This document shows, one piece after another, positions 36,366 through 45,081 of a stretch of 64,000 nucleotides of DNA. Position 1 is the stretch's first letter, and each line of letters starts with the position of its first letter. Below the pieces are notes generated by a model that made no database searches, was not told the DNA's origin, and worked only from the letters and a program-made list of their open reading frames with translations. Source of the stretch: Dictyobacter aurantiacus (GTDB lineage Bacteria > Chloroflexota > Ktedonobacteria > Ktedonobacterales > Ktedonobacteraceae); assembly GCF_003967515.1 (NCBI RefSeq), contig NZ_BIFQ01000001.1, positions 6,069,339 to 6,133,338 of the forward strand. Reading direction: 5' to 3'. Both the position numbers and the translations under genes were made by a program.

Positions 36366-36716
36366 CAGGCCTCTTCTCTAGAAGCCGGTATAACCTACCA
36401 TCGGCATCTATCTTGCACGAAAGGCAGCTGTTTTGATGAAATGAGGCTGGAGGTGTCTGCAAAACTCCTCCAATCTCTCCAAAATGCTGTTCTTCCAATT
36501 CGAGGTAATGCCGCACAGTATCCAATCAAAGGTGAATTGACTCATCTTAGATCTAGGTGCTTTGCCTCACCAGTAATCTGAAGACTCCCTCGTCGAAAGA
36601 ACGAGGGGTTCTGAGTGGTGCTTCCACGCTTCCAGCCGACCCTGCCGAAACAGGAAGGCTGGCTCTTGTGTGGCTTCACTCAGACTTTGAGGTTTTTCAA
36701 GAAAGGAAACAGACAG
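36366..36716. other. Intergenic region, no gene recognised
   Basis: About 350 bp. One short hairpin is present (CCCTCGT/ACGAGGG near 36589-36608). Short open frames on both strands show no family features. Confidence 0.4.
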
Positions 36717-37286
36717 ATGACTGAAACGTCTGATTTCGGAACGTTTGGTCGCTATAAGGAACTCTCCCTGGAGGAGATGACCCCTGAGCAAAAAAGGGCG
36801 TATGAGTTCACCGTGAAAGCACGCGGGCAAGTGCCCGGGCCGTACAAGATCTGGCTACAAAACCCGAAACTGATCGATGTCATGGTGCCTCTGGGGGCCT
36901 ACTACCAGGGGGGCTCATCGCTCTCTAAAGCGGAGATCGAGATTGCCACGAACCTGATAAATGCCCGGTGGTTAGCGGCGTACTCGAACTACGAACACGA
37001 ATGGATCGCCGAACAGCTCGGTGGTCTGCCAGCGGAGAAGGTCGAGGCGTTGATTGCTGGACTGCCCACGTCGTTTGAGGACCCCCGGCAGCAGGTCGTC
37101 TATGAAATCACGTCCGCGCTGATCGCGCCACGCGTGGTCCCCACCGGCCTCTATCGACGTGCGGTTTCCCTGCTAGGAGATGCGGGCCTGACGGATTTAA
37201 CCGTTCTCATCGGGTACTTTACCAGCGTCTCGCTGACGCTGCGGGCGTACGACGTTCCCTCCAATGCCATTGGTTTAGAGCGTTGA
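36717..37286 (+). CDS. Carboxymuconolactone-decarboxylase-like protein (first of two)
   Basis: A 189-residue CMD/AhpD-fold protein. The block LSLEEMTPEQKRAYEFTVKA, GPYKIWLQNPKLIDVMVPLG, then SLSKAEIEIATNLINARWLA and ...NYEHEWIAEQLGGLPAEKVE, is typical of the CMD family. The CxxC pair of AhpD peroxidases is missing (NYEHEW in its place), so a peroxidase role is unlikely. Such proteins often occur with ring-cleavage or lactone pathways. The ATG at 36717 follows GAAAGGA. The next gene encodes a related protein about 100 bp downstream. Confidence 0.85.
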   Translation: MTETSDFGTFGRYKELSLEEMTPEQKRAYEFTVKARGQVPGPYKIWLQNPKLIDVMVPLGAYYQGGSSLSKAEIEIATNLINARWLAAYSNYEHEWIAEQLGGLPAEKVEALIAGLPTSFEDPRQQVVYEITSALIAPRVVPTGLYRRAVSLLGDAGLTDLTVLIGYFTSVSLTLRAYDVPSNAIGLER

Positions 37287-37389
37287 TGCCTCCTTTTTTC
37301 CCAGGCTGCTAGCGTGGCTAGCAGGATTGCTAGAATATGCATACATTTCAAGATCACGTGTTTTGATCACTGCGAGAGGAGAAGGTACG

Positions 37390-37992
37390 ATGTCTCACCA
37401 ACCTGAAAGAATGGGCGGTCGTCTGCCCCTGCTCAATCCAACGGCGATGTCGGAGGCACAAAAAGAGGTATATGATCGCCTCAATAAGACCATGATTCAA
37501 TGGGCCGACCGCGCTCAATTTCAGAGCAAGACCGATGATGGAAGACTGATTGGTCCGTTCAACCCGGGGCTGTACAGCCCTGGCATTGGCACGGCCTTTT
37601 TGGATTTACACGATGCTGAAGAGAAGTATACGTCGCTCAGCGAGCGAGTTCGCCAGGTGGTGATTCTTGCCGTCGGGGCTGTGTGGGAGTCGGACTACGA
37701 GTTGTACGCTCATGCAGCAGCGGCACGCCAGGCTGGTCTTTCTGAGGACGCCATCCGAACGCTTACGACTGGTGGGCTCCCGGATGATCTGAGTGAGCAG
37801 GAGAAGATCGCTCAACAGTACGCACGGAACCTTTCTGCTGAGCATCGTGTGAATGCGGCTCTGTACAGCGCTGCCGAGCAAGCTTTTGGCAAGCAAGGAG
37901 TCGTCGATCTCACGTATCTCGTCGGGATCTACCACATCACCTGTGCGCTGTTAAACGCCTTTGACATTCCTGCGCCTTCCGAACAGTTCTAA
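37390..37992 (+). CDS. Carboxymuconolactone-decarboxylase-like protein (second)
   Basis: A 200-residue CMD-family protein: MGGRLPLLNPTAMSEAQKEV at the start, LSERVRQVVILAVGAVWESD then YELYAHAAAARQAGLSEDAI in the core. Again no CxxC; DYELYAHAAAARQAGL is the common non-redox version. The C terminus VDLTYLVGIYHITCALLNAF is also typical. AGGAGAAGG precedes the ATG at 37390. Probably cotranscribed with the first CMD gene; the two may form a complex or act on related substrates (inference). Confidence 0.87.
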   Translation: MSHQPERMGGRLPLLNPTAMSEAQKEVYDRLNKTMIQWADRAQFQSKTDDGRLIGPFNPGLYSPGIGTAFLDLHDAEEKYTSLSERVRQVVILAVGAVWESDYELYAHAAAARQAGLSEDAIRTLTTGGLPDDLSEQEKIAQQYARNLSAEHRVNAALYSAAEQAFGKQGVVDLTYLVGIYHITCALLNAFDIPAPSEQF

Positions 37993-38122
37993 ACGAAGTA
38001 TTCATAAGCGTGCCACGGGCTTGAGATGAGAGCCAGGATCCCATCAACCGGAGGCACTTCCAACCTTTCTAGTAGAGTAAAGTCTGTGCACAGGCTTTGG
38101 AACCATATTCAAGGAGAATATC

Positions 38123-39106
38123 ATGGTATCTGACACTATACCACAAGTGAAGCTGACCACGATCGCCGAGTTTCCCCAGGGATTCATGCTGGAGAACATC
38201 GCCGTACGGAGTGACAACTCGATGCTCGTCACCGTTCCGAGTCACCGTGAACTCTGGTTTATTCCTTCACCCGCTACGGCCATCCCGGTTGAACCCCTGA
38301 AACTGTCTACCTTTGCCACACTCCCAACCGGCATTGTCGAGACAGAGCCCGACGTCTTCTACATTTCGACGGGCAAGTTTTACAACACGGACGAAGCGTT
38401 TCTGGAGCGACTGGATCTGCGCGGCTGGACGCCCGGCATGGCGGTGCAGCTGGAGCAGGTGTTGCAATTCCCTAAGAACGTGCGTGGCCTCAATGGCAGT
38501 TGCCTCCTCGCGCCCAACGTCATTCTGCTGGCGGACTCGTTCGCCGGTCTGATCTGGAGAGTCGATCTGCCCAGCGATGGTGGAACTCCAGTCGCACGTG
38601 TCTGGTTGCAGCATGAGAGCATGGGATACTATCGGGGTCAGATGAAGCCTGAGCAGCCTGGCATCAACGGCATCCGCTACGCAGCGAAGTTGGGCTATAT
38701 CTACTACACGGCGACCGCCAAGAAGCTGTTCATGCGCGTGCGGGTCAACCCTGAGACGCTGGAGGCGATCGGCGAGCCGGAGCATGTTTCGGTGGGACGC
38801 ATGGCGGACGACTTCTGGATCGACGAAGAGGCCGGAGTTGCCTATCTGACCACGCACCGGGAAAACACTCTCGACCGCGTTTCGCTGGAGCCGTCCAAAA
38901 ACGACGCACGCATCATCATTGCAGGTGAGCCGTTCAATACAGAACTGGTGGGACCCACCAGCGGCGCGTGGGGTCGGCAGGTCGGTGAGACTGGCCACAT
39001 CGCCTATTTCGCCACCGATGGCGGCACCGTCTCGCCGCCGGCCGACGGAGTGCGCCGTTCGGCAAAGGTGCTGCGTATAGAGGTGCCGCAGGTTCTGCAG
39101 CAGTAA
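38123..39106 (+). CDS. SMP-30/gluconolactonase-like beta-propeller protein
   Basis: A 327-residue protein with a repeating beta-strand pattern typical of six-bladed propellers: LENIAVRSDNSMLVTVPSHR, GLNGSCLLAPNVILLADSFA then GLIWRVDL, and GINGIRYAAKLGYIYYTATA. The spacing of NG motifs after each blade matches SMP-30/LRE-type lactonases, but the metal ligands cannot be assigned by eye. No signal peptide. AAGGAG lies 6 nt before the ATG. It follows the CMD genes by 130 bp and precedes another hydrolase gene, so a small catabolic cluster is possible. Confidence 0.82.
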   Translation: MVSDTIPQVKLTTIAEFPQGFMLENIAVRSDNSMLVTVPSHRELWFIPSPATAIPVEPLKLSTFATLPTGIVETEPDVFYISTGKFYNTDEAFLERLDLRGWTPGMAVQLEQVLQFPKNVRGLNGSCLLAPNVILLADSFAGLIWRVDLPSDGGTPVARVWLQHESMGYYRGQMKPEQPGINGIRYAAKLGYIYYTATAKKLFMRVRVNPETLEAIGEPEHVSVGRMADDFWIDEEAGVAYLTTHRENTLDRVSLEPSKNDARIIIAGEPFNTELVGPTSGAWGRQVGETGHIAYFATDGGTVSPPADGVRRSAKVLRIEVPQVLQQ

Positions 39107-39135
39107 CGCCATGAGAAGTGTGCTACGACTCTAGT

Positions 39136-39212
39136 TGCCTGTCAACGTTGATGCGACAGGCAGGGGTGCAGGGGATGCAATCCCCTGACTGGGTTCCAGG
39201 GCTGTGCCCTGG
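39136..39212. repeat. Tandem hairpins of a REP-like intergenic repeat
   Basis: Three short inverted repeats in a row: TGCCTGTC/GACAGGCA, AGGGGA-TGCAA-TCCCCT (39170-39186) and CCAGGG-CTGTG-CCCTGG (39196-39212). G-rich and C-rich hairpins in this arrangement are common as dispersed intergenic repeats in large genomes. Confidence 0.55.
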
Positions 39213-39294
39213 CTCTTCTCCCCTCTCGCCCGCGTAGCGGGTGCAACCTTTTCAATGGAGTCTGACAGACTACTAGATTCAATGGAGGAAATAG

Positions 39295-40089
39295 ATGATA
39301 CAAAAGAAACGGAGCGAATGTATCCGGGGAATCGACGTGACGCTTGAAGTTCTTGTCGACGGCAGTGGTCCCGCCCTGGTTGTGCTGCCATCCTATGGGC
39401 GTGGAAGTGGAGAGGACTTCGATGCCTTCGCACAGATGGTGAGCGCGGCTGGCTTCACCGTTCTGCGTCCGCAACCGCGCGGCATCGGAGGTTCACAGGG
39501 CACGATGAGTGGATTGACCGTGCACGACCTTGCCGCCGATATCGCGCTGGTGATTCGTTCGCTTGGGTCTGGTCAGGCGATCGTGCTGGGTCACGCGTTC
39601 GGCCAGGGGGTGGCGCGTATGCTGGCGGTGGATCATCCCTCCCTTGTCCGGGGCATCATTATGGCGGCCGCGCAATGTAGTTCGGTGTCGCCCGAGATCA
39701 GCAAAACGCCACACCAGGCGTGCGACCTTAATGCACCGGTCGAAGAGCGACTTGCCGCGCTCAAGAAAGGGTTCTTCGCGCCTGGTCATGACCCCGCTGT
39801 CTGGTTACAGGGCTGGTATCCCGAGACCATGCAGATGGAGGTACACTGTGCCAGCACAGTACCGCAGGCGGAGTACTGGTCTGCTGGATCGGCCCCGATA
39901 CTGGAGATCATTCCGGATTCCGATCCCTTCAAGCCGCGCGCGTACTGGGGAGAACTTCGCCAGCAACTGGGCGACCGGGTGACCACCGAAATTGTTACCG
40001 ACGCCAGCCATGCGCTTTTTCCCGAACAGCCGGAGCAGGTTGCCAATGTAGTCATTGCCTGGTGTCAACGGCTGCTCACTGATGGATAG
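39295..40089 (+). CDS. Alpha/beta hydrolase fold protein lacking the serine nucleophile
   Basis: A 264-residue alpha/beta-fold protein. The oxyanion region is LVVLPSYGRGSGEDFDAFAQ and the elbow reads VLGHAFGQGVARMLA, so the usual nucleophile serine (GxSxG) is alanine. The acid-region aspartate (IIPDSDPFKPR) and a late histidine (TDASHALFPEQPEQV) are present. GHAFG-type members occur elsewhere in this superfamily and are presumably not ordinary esterases; a binding or non-hydrolytic role is possible. GGAGG lies 7 nt upstream of the start. Confidence 0.83.
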   Translation: MIQKKRSECIRGIDVTLEVLVDGSGPALVVLPSYGRGSGEDFDAFAQMVSAAGFTVLRPQPRGIGGSQGTMSGLTVHDLAADIALVIRSLGSGQAIVLGHAFGQGVARMLAVDHPSLVRGIIMAAAQCSSVSPEISKTPHQACDLNAPVEERLAALKKGFFAPGHDPAVWLQGWYPETMQMEVHCASTVPQAEYWSAGSAPILEIIPDSDPFKPRAYWGELRQQLGDRVTTEIVTDASHALFPEQPEQVANVVIAWCQRLLTDG

Positions 40090-40273
40090 TAGGCGAAAGC
40101 AGGCGATCGGACCCCTGCTGTATCATAGAACGCAGCACACCCTCACAGTCGTTTCACATTCGACTGCAGGATTTGACGTTTAAACTAATGCAGACAAAAG
40201 GCCCCCAACCTTGCGGCGGGCGGCCTGATCAAGTAAAGTTTCGATAGTAAAACAAAGACGGAGCTTTACTTGT

Positions 40274-40546
40274 ATGAACCTTAGCACATTGAGGCGCTTT
40301 CGTCACGAGATCTATGACTGTTGTGAGCGAGCCAAAGATGCGCTCTTTACGACCATGGATGCCCTGATCGCCCAAACTCAGGCTCGTTCGTTGTCCGAAT
40401 TGTCGCAATATCCTCGCTTTGAGCGGCGCTGGTCGAGTGTCTACGAAGCCTTTGAAGATGGGCGCATTGACCGCAAGCGGTTGCAGGAGGTCTTTGTGCG
40501 CTATCTGCCGGCGCCGCGGCAGGGAAATCGGTTCTGGATTGGCATT
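40274..40546 (+). pseudogene. DDE transposase, N-terminal fragment cut by the 650-bp repeat
   Basis: Encodes MNLSTLRRFRHEIYDCCERA then FERRWSSVYEAFEDGRIDRK and RYLPAPRQGNRFWIGI, the N terminus of an IS4/IS701-like transposase of which similar copies are, to my memory, common in Ktedonobacteria. The frame ends within the first bases of the 650-bp repeat (VNAKNT and stop), just where GxDxS, the first catalytic aspartate, should come. Upstream, AAGTAAAG/CTTTACTT repeats near 40235-40270 may be part of the IS left end. Confidence 0.75.
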
Positions 40547-40785
40547 GTAAACGCGAAAAATACATGATCACTTTTTTTGTGGTGGCCTGGGGAGAAAGAG
40601 GGAGGGGCGAAAAGGGAGGGAAAACGCGTGGGGAGAGGACAGGGGCCGATGGAGGGAGGAGAAGGAGCGCTCAAAAAGCGAAGAAAAAAGCCGGCCAAAT
40701 ACATATGGAATTGACTGTGCCAGCCTCCTTGTGTCATTCTTTGATCGATAGATGAGATGAAATTGTGAACACTACGTGAGAGTGG

Positions 40786-40835
40786 AAAAACAGCGAGCAG
40801 GTCTGGTGAACGTGCCAGACCTGCTCGCTGTTTTT
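40786..40835. terminator. Bidirectional terminator inside repeat copy B
   Basis: Perfect 21-bp stem including AAAAA/TTTTT at its base and an 8-nt loop. It lies downstream of the minus-strand 105-codon gene (stop 40851) and would also stop transcripts entering from the left. Confidence 0.8.
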
Positions 40836-40850
40836 CGTTGTTGGAGGCTG

Positions 40851-41168
40851 TTATGGCTCCAATGGTGTGCGCAGGAGGGCAGCCAACTGAGCGGTGTGGA
40901 TGGTGGCACCAGGGAAAGACGTGAGCAGGTGGGCGACGATGTGCTGGAGATCGGTGTCGACGTGATCGGGGCGAGGCAAAGGCATAGCCTGCAGGCGTGT
41001 CCAGATGGCATCAGTGGAGGCGTCGTGCAGGCCGAGCAGGGCGCGTTGCTGAGCGAGCGAGAGGCCAGTGCGCTGACGATAGAGATGGAGGGCAGAGCCG
41101 AGAAAGCCAGGGGCGCTGGCGGCGAAGGTATACCAGGTTGTGAGGATGGAGGTGTCGTCGGTTATCAT
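40851..41168 (-). CDS. Small conserved protein of the 650-bp repeat (copy B)
   Basis: A 105-residue protein beginning MITDDTSILTTWYTFAASAP and containing GFLGSALHLYRQRTGLSLAQ and MPLPRPDHVDTDLQHIVAHL. About 13 residues differ from the copy at 21370-21687, with no indels. AAAGGA precedes the ATG in both. A short helical protein, perhaps DNA-binding; no known family recognised. Confidence 0.7.
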   Translation of the reverse strand: MITDDTSILTTWYTFAASAPGFLGSALHLYRQRTGLSLAQQRALLGLHDASTDAIWTRLQAMPLPRPDHVDTDLQHIVAHLLTSFPGATIHTAQLAALLRTPLEP

Positions 41169-41408
41169 GATGGTCCTTTCGGTGTAACCGGAGTCTGTAA
41201 AATATTTGACAGACCCTGTCGAGCATCTATGGTGGGTGTACATCATCTGTAGCATGCAATGAGAGTCTGACTGGATTGCTACTTTCCTTCTCTCACCGAA
41301 AATTAACTTGCCCTGAGTGAATACTCTTCCTTTTGCTACACCTTATACACGCATGATATACTGATGAGATCCCAGATGAACTCATGATAGGTAGAAGAGG
41401 CAATAGAA

Positions 41409-42614
41409 ATGTTTGACCGTGCTTTCATTGCGAACCCCTACCCGCAGTATTATGAATGGCTGAAACATGGGCGTGTGGTCTGGTCGCCGGATTTCTTTGG
41501 TGGGGCATGGGTGCTGCCTCATTACAAAGATAATACTGAACTCCTGCGTGATAGTGAGCGATTGACCACGGAGAAGGCCGGTGGCCTGGTTGCGCAGTTT
41601 CCGCCTGAGTATCATGCTGAACTACGTAGCCTGGATGAATACCTGGCCCGTTGGTTAGCCTTCATTGATCCTCCGAAGCACTTGCGTATTCGCCGCCTCT
41701 TGCAAAAGGGCTTCACTTCCGAAGTGCTCAATAGTTTTCGGCCTCGTGTACAGGAAATTGTCGATAATCTACTCGCTCAGGGTATGGTTGAGGGACGGCT
41801 CGACATGATGAGCGATTTCGCCTATTTACTGCCAGTGCGGGTTGTCTGTGCCATGTTGGGTATACCAGACAAAGATCACATGCTGTTTGTGCGTTGGATG
41901 GACGAACTTGCCATGTTTTTGGGTAACGCTTCATCGACAGTGGAGGCGGCGCGGCATGCCAAAGATGCTCTTGAGAAACTGACCACTTATTTTCGTGAGC
42001 TACTGCCAGAGAGACGTAGACACGCGGGCCGGGATTTGATTTCTCTTCTGGTGGCGGCTGAGGAAGAGGGTGATGTGCTAAGCGAGGATGAGTTGTATGC
42101 CCAGTGCGTCTTCTTTCTGTTCGCGGGACATGAAACAACCAGTAATTTGATTGGCAATGGCATGCTCTGTTTATTCCGCCATCCCGATCAACTGGCACTT
42201 TTGCGTGGCCAACCCTCGCTGGTGGTGGGTTTTATTGAAGAAACGCTGCGCTATGAGAGCCCTATGCAGTATACCTTCCGTATGGCCCGACGCGATTTTG
42301 ATCTGTTCGGTCAATCTGTCAAGAAGGGACAGGTGCTCGTGTTTCTATTTGGCGCAGCTAATCGTGATCCTGATGTTTTTGAAGCGTCGAATATGTTTGA
42401 TATTACGCGCAAGAAAAATGCACATCTAACCTTCGGTTACGGCTTACATCATTGTATTGGTGCCGCAACCGCACGCCTGGAGGCCGATATTGCATTCTCT
42501 ACGCTGCTTCTGCGCACGCACAATATGCAATTGCTGATCGATGAGCCACAATGGCGTGACGTTTTCCGATTTCGCGGCTTACGGTCCTTACCTGTACAAT
42601 TTGAAGTGAAATGA
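41409..42614 (+). CDS. Cytochrome P450
   Basis: A 401-residue soluble bacterial P450. The I-helix motif is AGHETT (about residues 240-245), the K-helix ExxR is EETLR, and the haem-binding loop is FGYGLHHCIGAATARLE with the cysteine ligand at about residue 348. HLRIRRLLQKGFT is the usual C-helix motif. Length and layout match class I P450s that need separate ferredoxin and reductase, neither of which is encoded nearby. Substrate unknown. The following alpha/beta hydrolase gene is 18 bp away, so both probably act in one pathway. Confidence 0.93.
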   Translation: MFDRAFIANPYPQYYEWLKHGRVVWSPDFFGGAWVLPHYKDNTELLRDSERLTTEKAGGLVAQFPPEYHAELRSLDEYLARWLAFIDPPKHLRIRRLLQKGFTSEVLNSFRPRVQEIVDNLLAQGMVEGRLDMMSDFAYLLPVRVVCAMLGIPDKDHMLFVRWMDELAMFLGNASSTVEAARHAKDALEKLTTYFRELLPERRRHAGRDLISLLVAAEEEGDVLSEDELYAQCVFFLFAGHETTSNLIGNGMLCLFRHPDQLALLRGQPSLVVGFIEETLRYESPMQYTFRMARRDFDLFGQSVKKGQVLVFLFGAANRDPDVFEASNMFDITRKKNAHLTFGYGLHHCIGAATARLEADIAFSTLLLRTHNMQLLIDEPQWRDVFRFRGLRSLPVQFEVK

Positions 42615-42632
42615 GAAGAAAGGTTGGCAACG

Positions 42633-43421
42633 ATGGCATACATAACCACCAATGACAGTATACAGCTACATTATACCCTCAAGGGCTCGGGAACGAAAAC
42701 GCTCGTACTGGTTCACGGTTGGCAGGTGAGTAGTGCTGTTTGGAATTTAGTGGCTGATGAGCTAAGCAGGAAATATCAGCTCATTATCGTTGATTTACGT
42801 GGTGCTGGTGCATCGAATGCTGCTCCTGGCCCCTATACGGTTGAACAGCATAGCGAAGACCTCTTTAACCTGGTGCAAAGCCTTGAGTTAAAGAATTTTG
42901 TGCTGGTAGGTCACTCGATGGGGGGAGCAATCGCCCAACGCTTTGCCGCAGACCACTGCGAATTGCTGGCGGGATTGATTGTGATTGCGTCCGTTCCCGC
43001 CAGTGGACTGGAACTCCCTGCTGATTTTCAAGCTTTTTTCCGCAGTGCGGCAGGCAATCGTAGTCAGACCGAGGCTCTATGGAAGGTCTTTATTGCGAAT
43101 CCTCTGGCAGCAGAAACGTTTACGATGTTGCTTGACTCAAGCATGACCGTCAAACCGGAAGCTTGCCTGGAGAGTTTTGACTCCTGGCGACAACTGAATT
43201 TCGCGGATGAAGTAAAGCGTATTATGACACCAACATTGGTAATCGCGCCTGAGGCTGATAATCCTATGACACCGGACTTCTTACGCGAGAAGATCGTGGC
43301 GCTGATTCCCAATAGTCGCTTAACGGTTATTGAGAAAACTTCTCATTATGCTCAGTTAGAGCAACCACAAGAGCTCGTGAAGTTGATTACGCACTTTGTG
43401 GATGAGCTTTGTAGTTTGTAA
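42633..43421 (+). CDS. Alpha/beta hydrolase
   Basis: A 262-residue hydrolase with a complete catalytic set: oxyanion motif VLVHGWQVSSAVW, elbow VGHSMGGAIAQRFA with the serine nucleophile, an acid in IAPEADNPMTPDF and the histidine in TSHYAQLEQPQEL. Family members hydrolyse esters, or act as haloperoxidase-like or C-C hydrolases. It begins 18 bp after the P450 stop, so the genes form a two-gene operon. A TTG at 42624 is in frame, but the ATG at 42633 with AGAAAGG upstream is preferred. Confidence 0.88.
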   Translation: MAYITTNDSIQLHYTLKGSGTKTLVLVHGWQVSSAVWNLVADELSRKYQLIIVDLRGAGASNAAPGPYTVEQHSEDLFNLVQSLELKNFVLVGHSMGGAIAQRFAADHCELLAGLIVIASVPASGLELPADFQAFFRSAAGNRSQTEALWKVFIANPLAAETFTMLLDSSMTVKPEACLESFDSWRQLNFADEVKRIMTPTLVIAPEADNPMTPDFLREKIVALIPNSRLTVIEKTSHYAQLEQPQELVKLITHFVDELCSL

Positions 43422-43719
43422 GCTAAAAGCGGCTCATCCTTTTCCTGCTGGAGATCGACGCTGTAAAGGGAGTGATAGCAGGGGACCGAGCGTGTGTTCC
43501 CCGCGTGGTGGATGCTCACCGACTGTGACGGCCAGGTGGCAGATACATCACCGGAGCCTGGCGCGCATTGTGAAGAGCGATCGCTTGCCACAACTGGAGA
43601 TTGTCGTTGTCTGTCTATCTGTCTCCCTGGTCGTTGTGTGTTTTGGTTGCCAACTCGCGGCAGTGGTGTAACCGTTGTCTAGAACTTAGACAAATGCAGA
43701 CAAGTCACATTTGCTGTCT
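43422..43719. other. Intergenic region, no gene recognised
   Basis: About 300 bp between the P450-hydrolase operon and the right end of a TnpB-type element. Open frames exist on the plus strand, but none shows a recognisable family or ribosome-binding site. Confidence 0.4.
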
Positions 43720-43880
43720 AGTTCCTGCTTCATCCAGGGAAGTTTCACTTGATATTGCTACCAAGCCAGAGCTGCCCTGTCCACAGGCATACAATCCCGT
43801 GCAACTCACGGTACTCCATGCTCAAGCTAGGTTTGCCAGATTATAGGCAGCGTTGAGATCGCGATCAATGACGAACCCAC
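43720..43880 (-). ncRNA. Possible omega-RNA region at the 3' end of the TnpB element
   Basis: In IS200/IS605 elements the guide (omega) RNA overlaps the tnpB 3' end and extends to the element's right end. Here the minus strand beyond the tnpB stop (43822) continues about 100 nt with structured-looking sequence, including GAAGCAGGAACTAG near 43720-43735, resembling an element right end. Purely positional inference; the tnpB itself is truncated, so the guide would be orphaned. Confidence 0.3.
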
Positions 43881-44217
43881 ACTCATGGCAGATAAAGATA
43901 CGCTCACTCAAATCTATTTCTTCTCGAACAGCCTTACAACGTGAACACGTTTTGCTCGTGGGTTCCCATCGAGAAATAACCTTCACCTGAATACCTGATT
44001 GTTGCGCTTTATAATCCATTTGGCGCCGAAATTCAAAAAAGCCAACATCGGTAATGGCTCGTGAGAGATGTCTGTTCTTGAGCATCCCTGACACATTCAA
44101 ATCTTCTAATACGATCACCGCAGGACGCTCGTTTGGTGACTTGGTTTTCATCACCAATTGAGCGGTTGCTTTGTGAAGTGCATCTTTACGAATATTAGCA
44201 ATATGGGCATGCAGGCG
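43822..44217 (-). pseudogene. tnpB: TnpB (IS200/IS605 OrfB), C-terminal fragment
   Basis: About 131 C-terminal codons of TnpB. VIVLEDLNVSGMLKNRHLS carries the second RuvC-like acid (Glu), CSRCKAVREEIDLSERIFIC followed by HECG is the four-cysteine zinc finger, and FVIDRDLNAAYNLANLA holds the third RuvC aspartate. The N-terminal two thirds, including the first catalytic aspartate, are gone: the frame meets the left inverted repeat of the IS6 element at 44218. No TnpA gene is nearby. Confidence 0.88.
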
Positions 44218-45050
44218 GGATGTGTTGCAAAAATAAAACTCGTCAGATATGATGGATGAAAAGATGAGAAGAGAAGTGTGATGACAACGCAAGCCCCGTT
44301 CAAATGGCGTCATTTTGAAGCCGAGATCATTTTGCTGTGCGTTCGCTGGTATCTGCGCTACCCATTGAGTTATCGAGATCTGGAGGAAATCATGCAAGAG
44401 CGGGGTCTGCGCGTCGATCATACGACGATTTACCGTTGGGTACAGCGCTACGCGCCAGAGTTGGAGAAACGCTGTCGCCCTCATCTCAAAAGGACGACCG
44501 ACTCGTGGCGCGTCGATGAAACCTACCTGAAGGTCAAGGGAGTATGGATGTACCTATATCGAGCAGTGGATTCGCAGGGGAACACGCTGGAGTTCTTGCT
44601 CAGTCCCACCTGCGACGCTGAAGCAGCCAAACGCTTTTTCTACAAAACACTTGCCTCCTCTCACACGGTCTCCCCTCGTGCGATCACTGTGGACAAGAAC
44701 GCTGCGTATCCCAAAGCCTTCCATGAGATGCAAGCAACTGGTGCTGTTACTGCGCCTTGTGAATTGCGGCAGCGCAAGTATCTCAACAATCTGGTCGAAC
44801 AAGATCATCGTTTCATCAAACGCCTCGTCAAACCTGGGATGTTTTTTTGGTCTTTTGAGACCGCATGGAACACGTTACAGGGATACGAAGTGATGAATAT
44901 GATCAGGAAAGGCCAGGTGCAAAAAGTGGACAAAGGCGATAGCCTCAGTCAAGCAGAGTTCATCGCGAGATTGTTTGGAGTGGCAGTCTACACTCAACAG
45001 AACGGGACAGTTTCGCACGCCTCCTTTGTCTCATTTCTTGCAACACAACC
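44218..45050 (+). mobile_element. IS6-family insertion sequence
   Basis: About 833 bp bounded by imperfect inverted repeats: GG(A/T)TGTGTTGCAA followed by a shared A-rich stretch at 44218 and its complement ending at 45050. No 8-bp target duplication is seen (TGCAGGCG versus TGATAGCT), which suggests loss of adjacent DNA on one side, in line with the truncated tnpB. Confidence 0.8.
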
Positions 45051-45081
45051 TGATAGCTTACGTAGCGCTACCCCGTATTAG
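44281..45081 (+). CDS. IS6-family transposase
   Basis: A 266-residue DDE transposase. The N-terminal HTH is YPLSYRDLEEIMQERGLRVD then HTTIYRWVQRYAPEL, and the catalytic triad is in WRVDETYLKVKG (D), TVDKNAAYPKAF (D) and EQDHRFIKRLV (E), typical of the IS6/IS26 group. The reading frame passes through the right inverted repeat, so its last 10 codons and stop codon come from flanking DNA. GAGAAG precedes the ATG. Probably active or recently active; IS6 elements move by replicative cointegrate formation. Confidence 0.9.
   Translation: MTTQAPFKWRHFEAEIILLCVRWYLRYPLSYRDLEEIMQERGLRVDHTTIYRWVQRYAPELEKRCRPHLKRTTDSWRVDETYLKVKGVWMYLYRAVDSQGNTLEFLLSPTCDAEAAKRFFYKTLASSHTVSPRAITVDKNAAYPKAFHEMQATGAVTAPCELRQRKYLNNLVEQDHRFIKRLVKPGMFFWSFETAWNTLQGYEVMNMIRKGQVQKVDKGDSLSQAEFIARLFGVAVYTQQNGTVSHASFVSFLATQPDSLRSATPY

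Larger units (their letters stand above)
40546..41190. repeat. 650-bp repeat, copy B
   Basis: Full-length match to 21054-21709. Its hairpin is a perfect 21-bp stem (40786-40806 with 40815-40835) bounded by A and T runs, a bidirectional terminator. It carries the 105-codon gene on the minus strand. Its left edge truncates a transposase gene, direct evidence that the repeat arrived by insertion or recombination. Confidence 0.82.

Noticed and set aside
38267..39112. 281-codon minus-strand frame opposite the SMP-30-like gene
   Set aside because: The plus-strand protein has clear propeller repeats and a good start; the minus frame is rich in R, H and L as expected for an antisense shadow.
44210..45058. 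8-bp target duplication around the IS6 element
   Set aside because: TGCAGGCG and TGATAGCT do not match, so no duplication is claimed.
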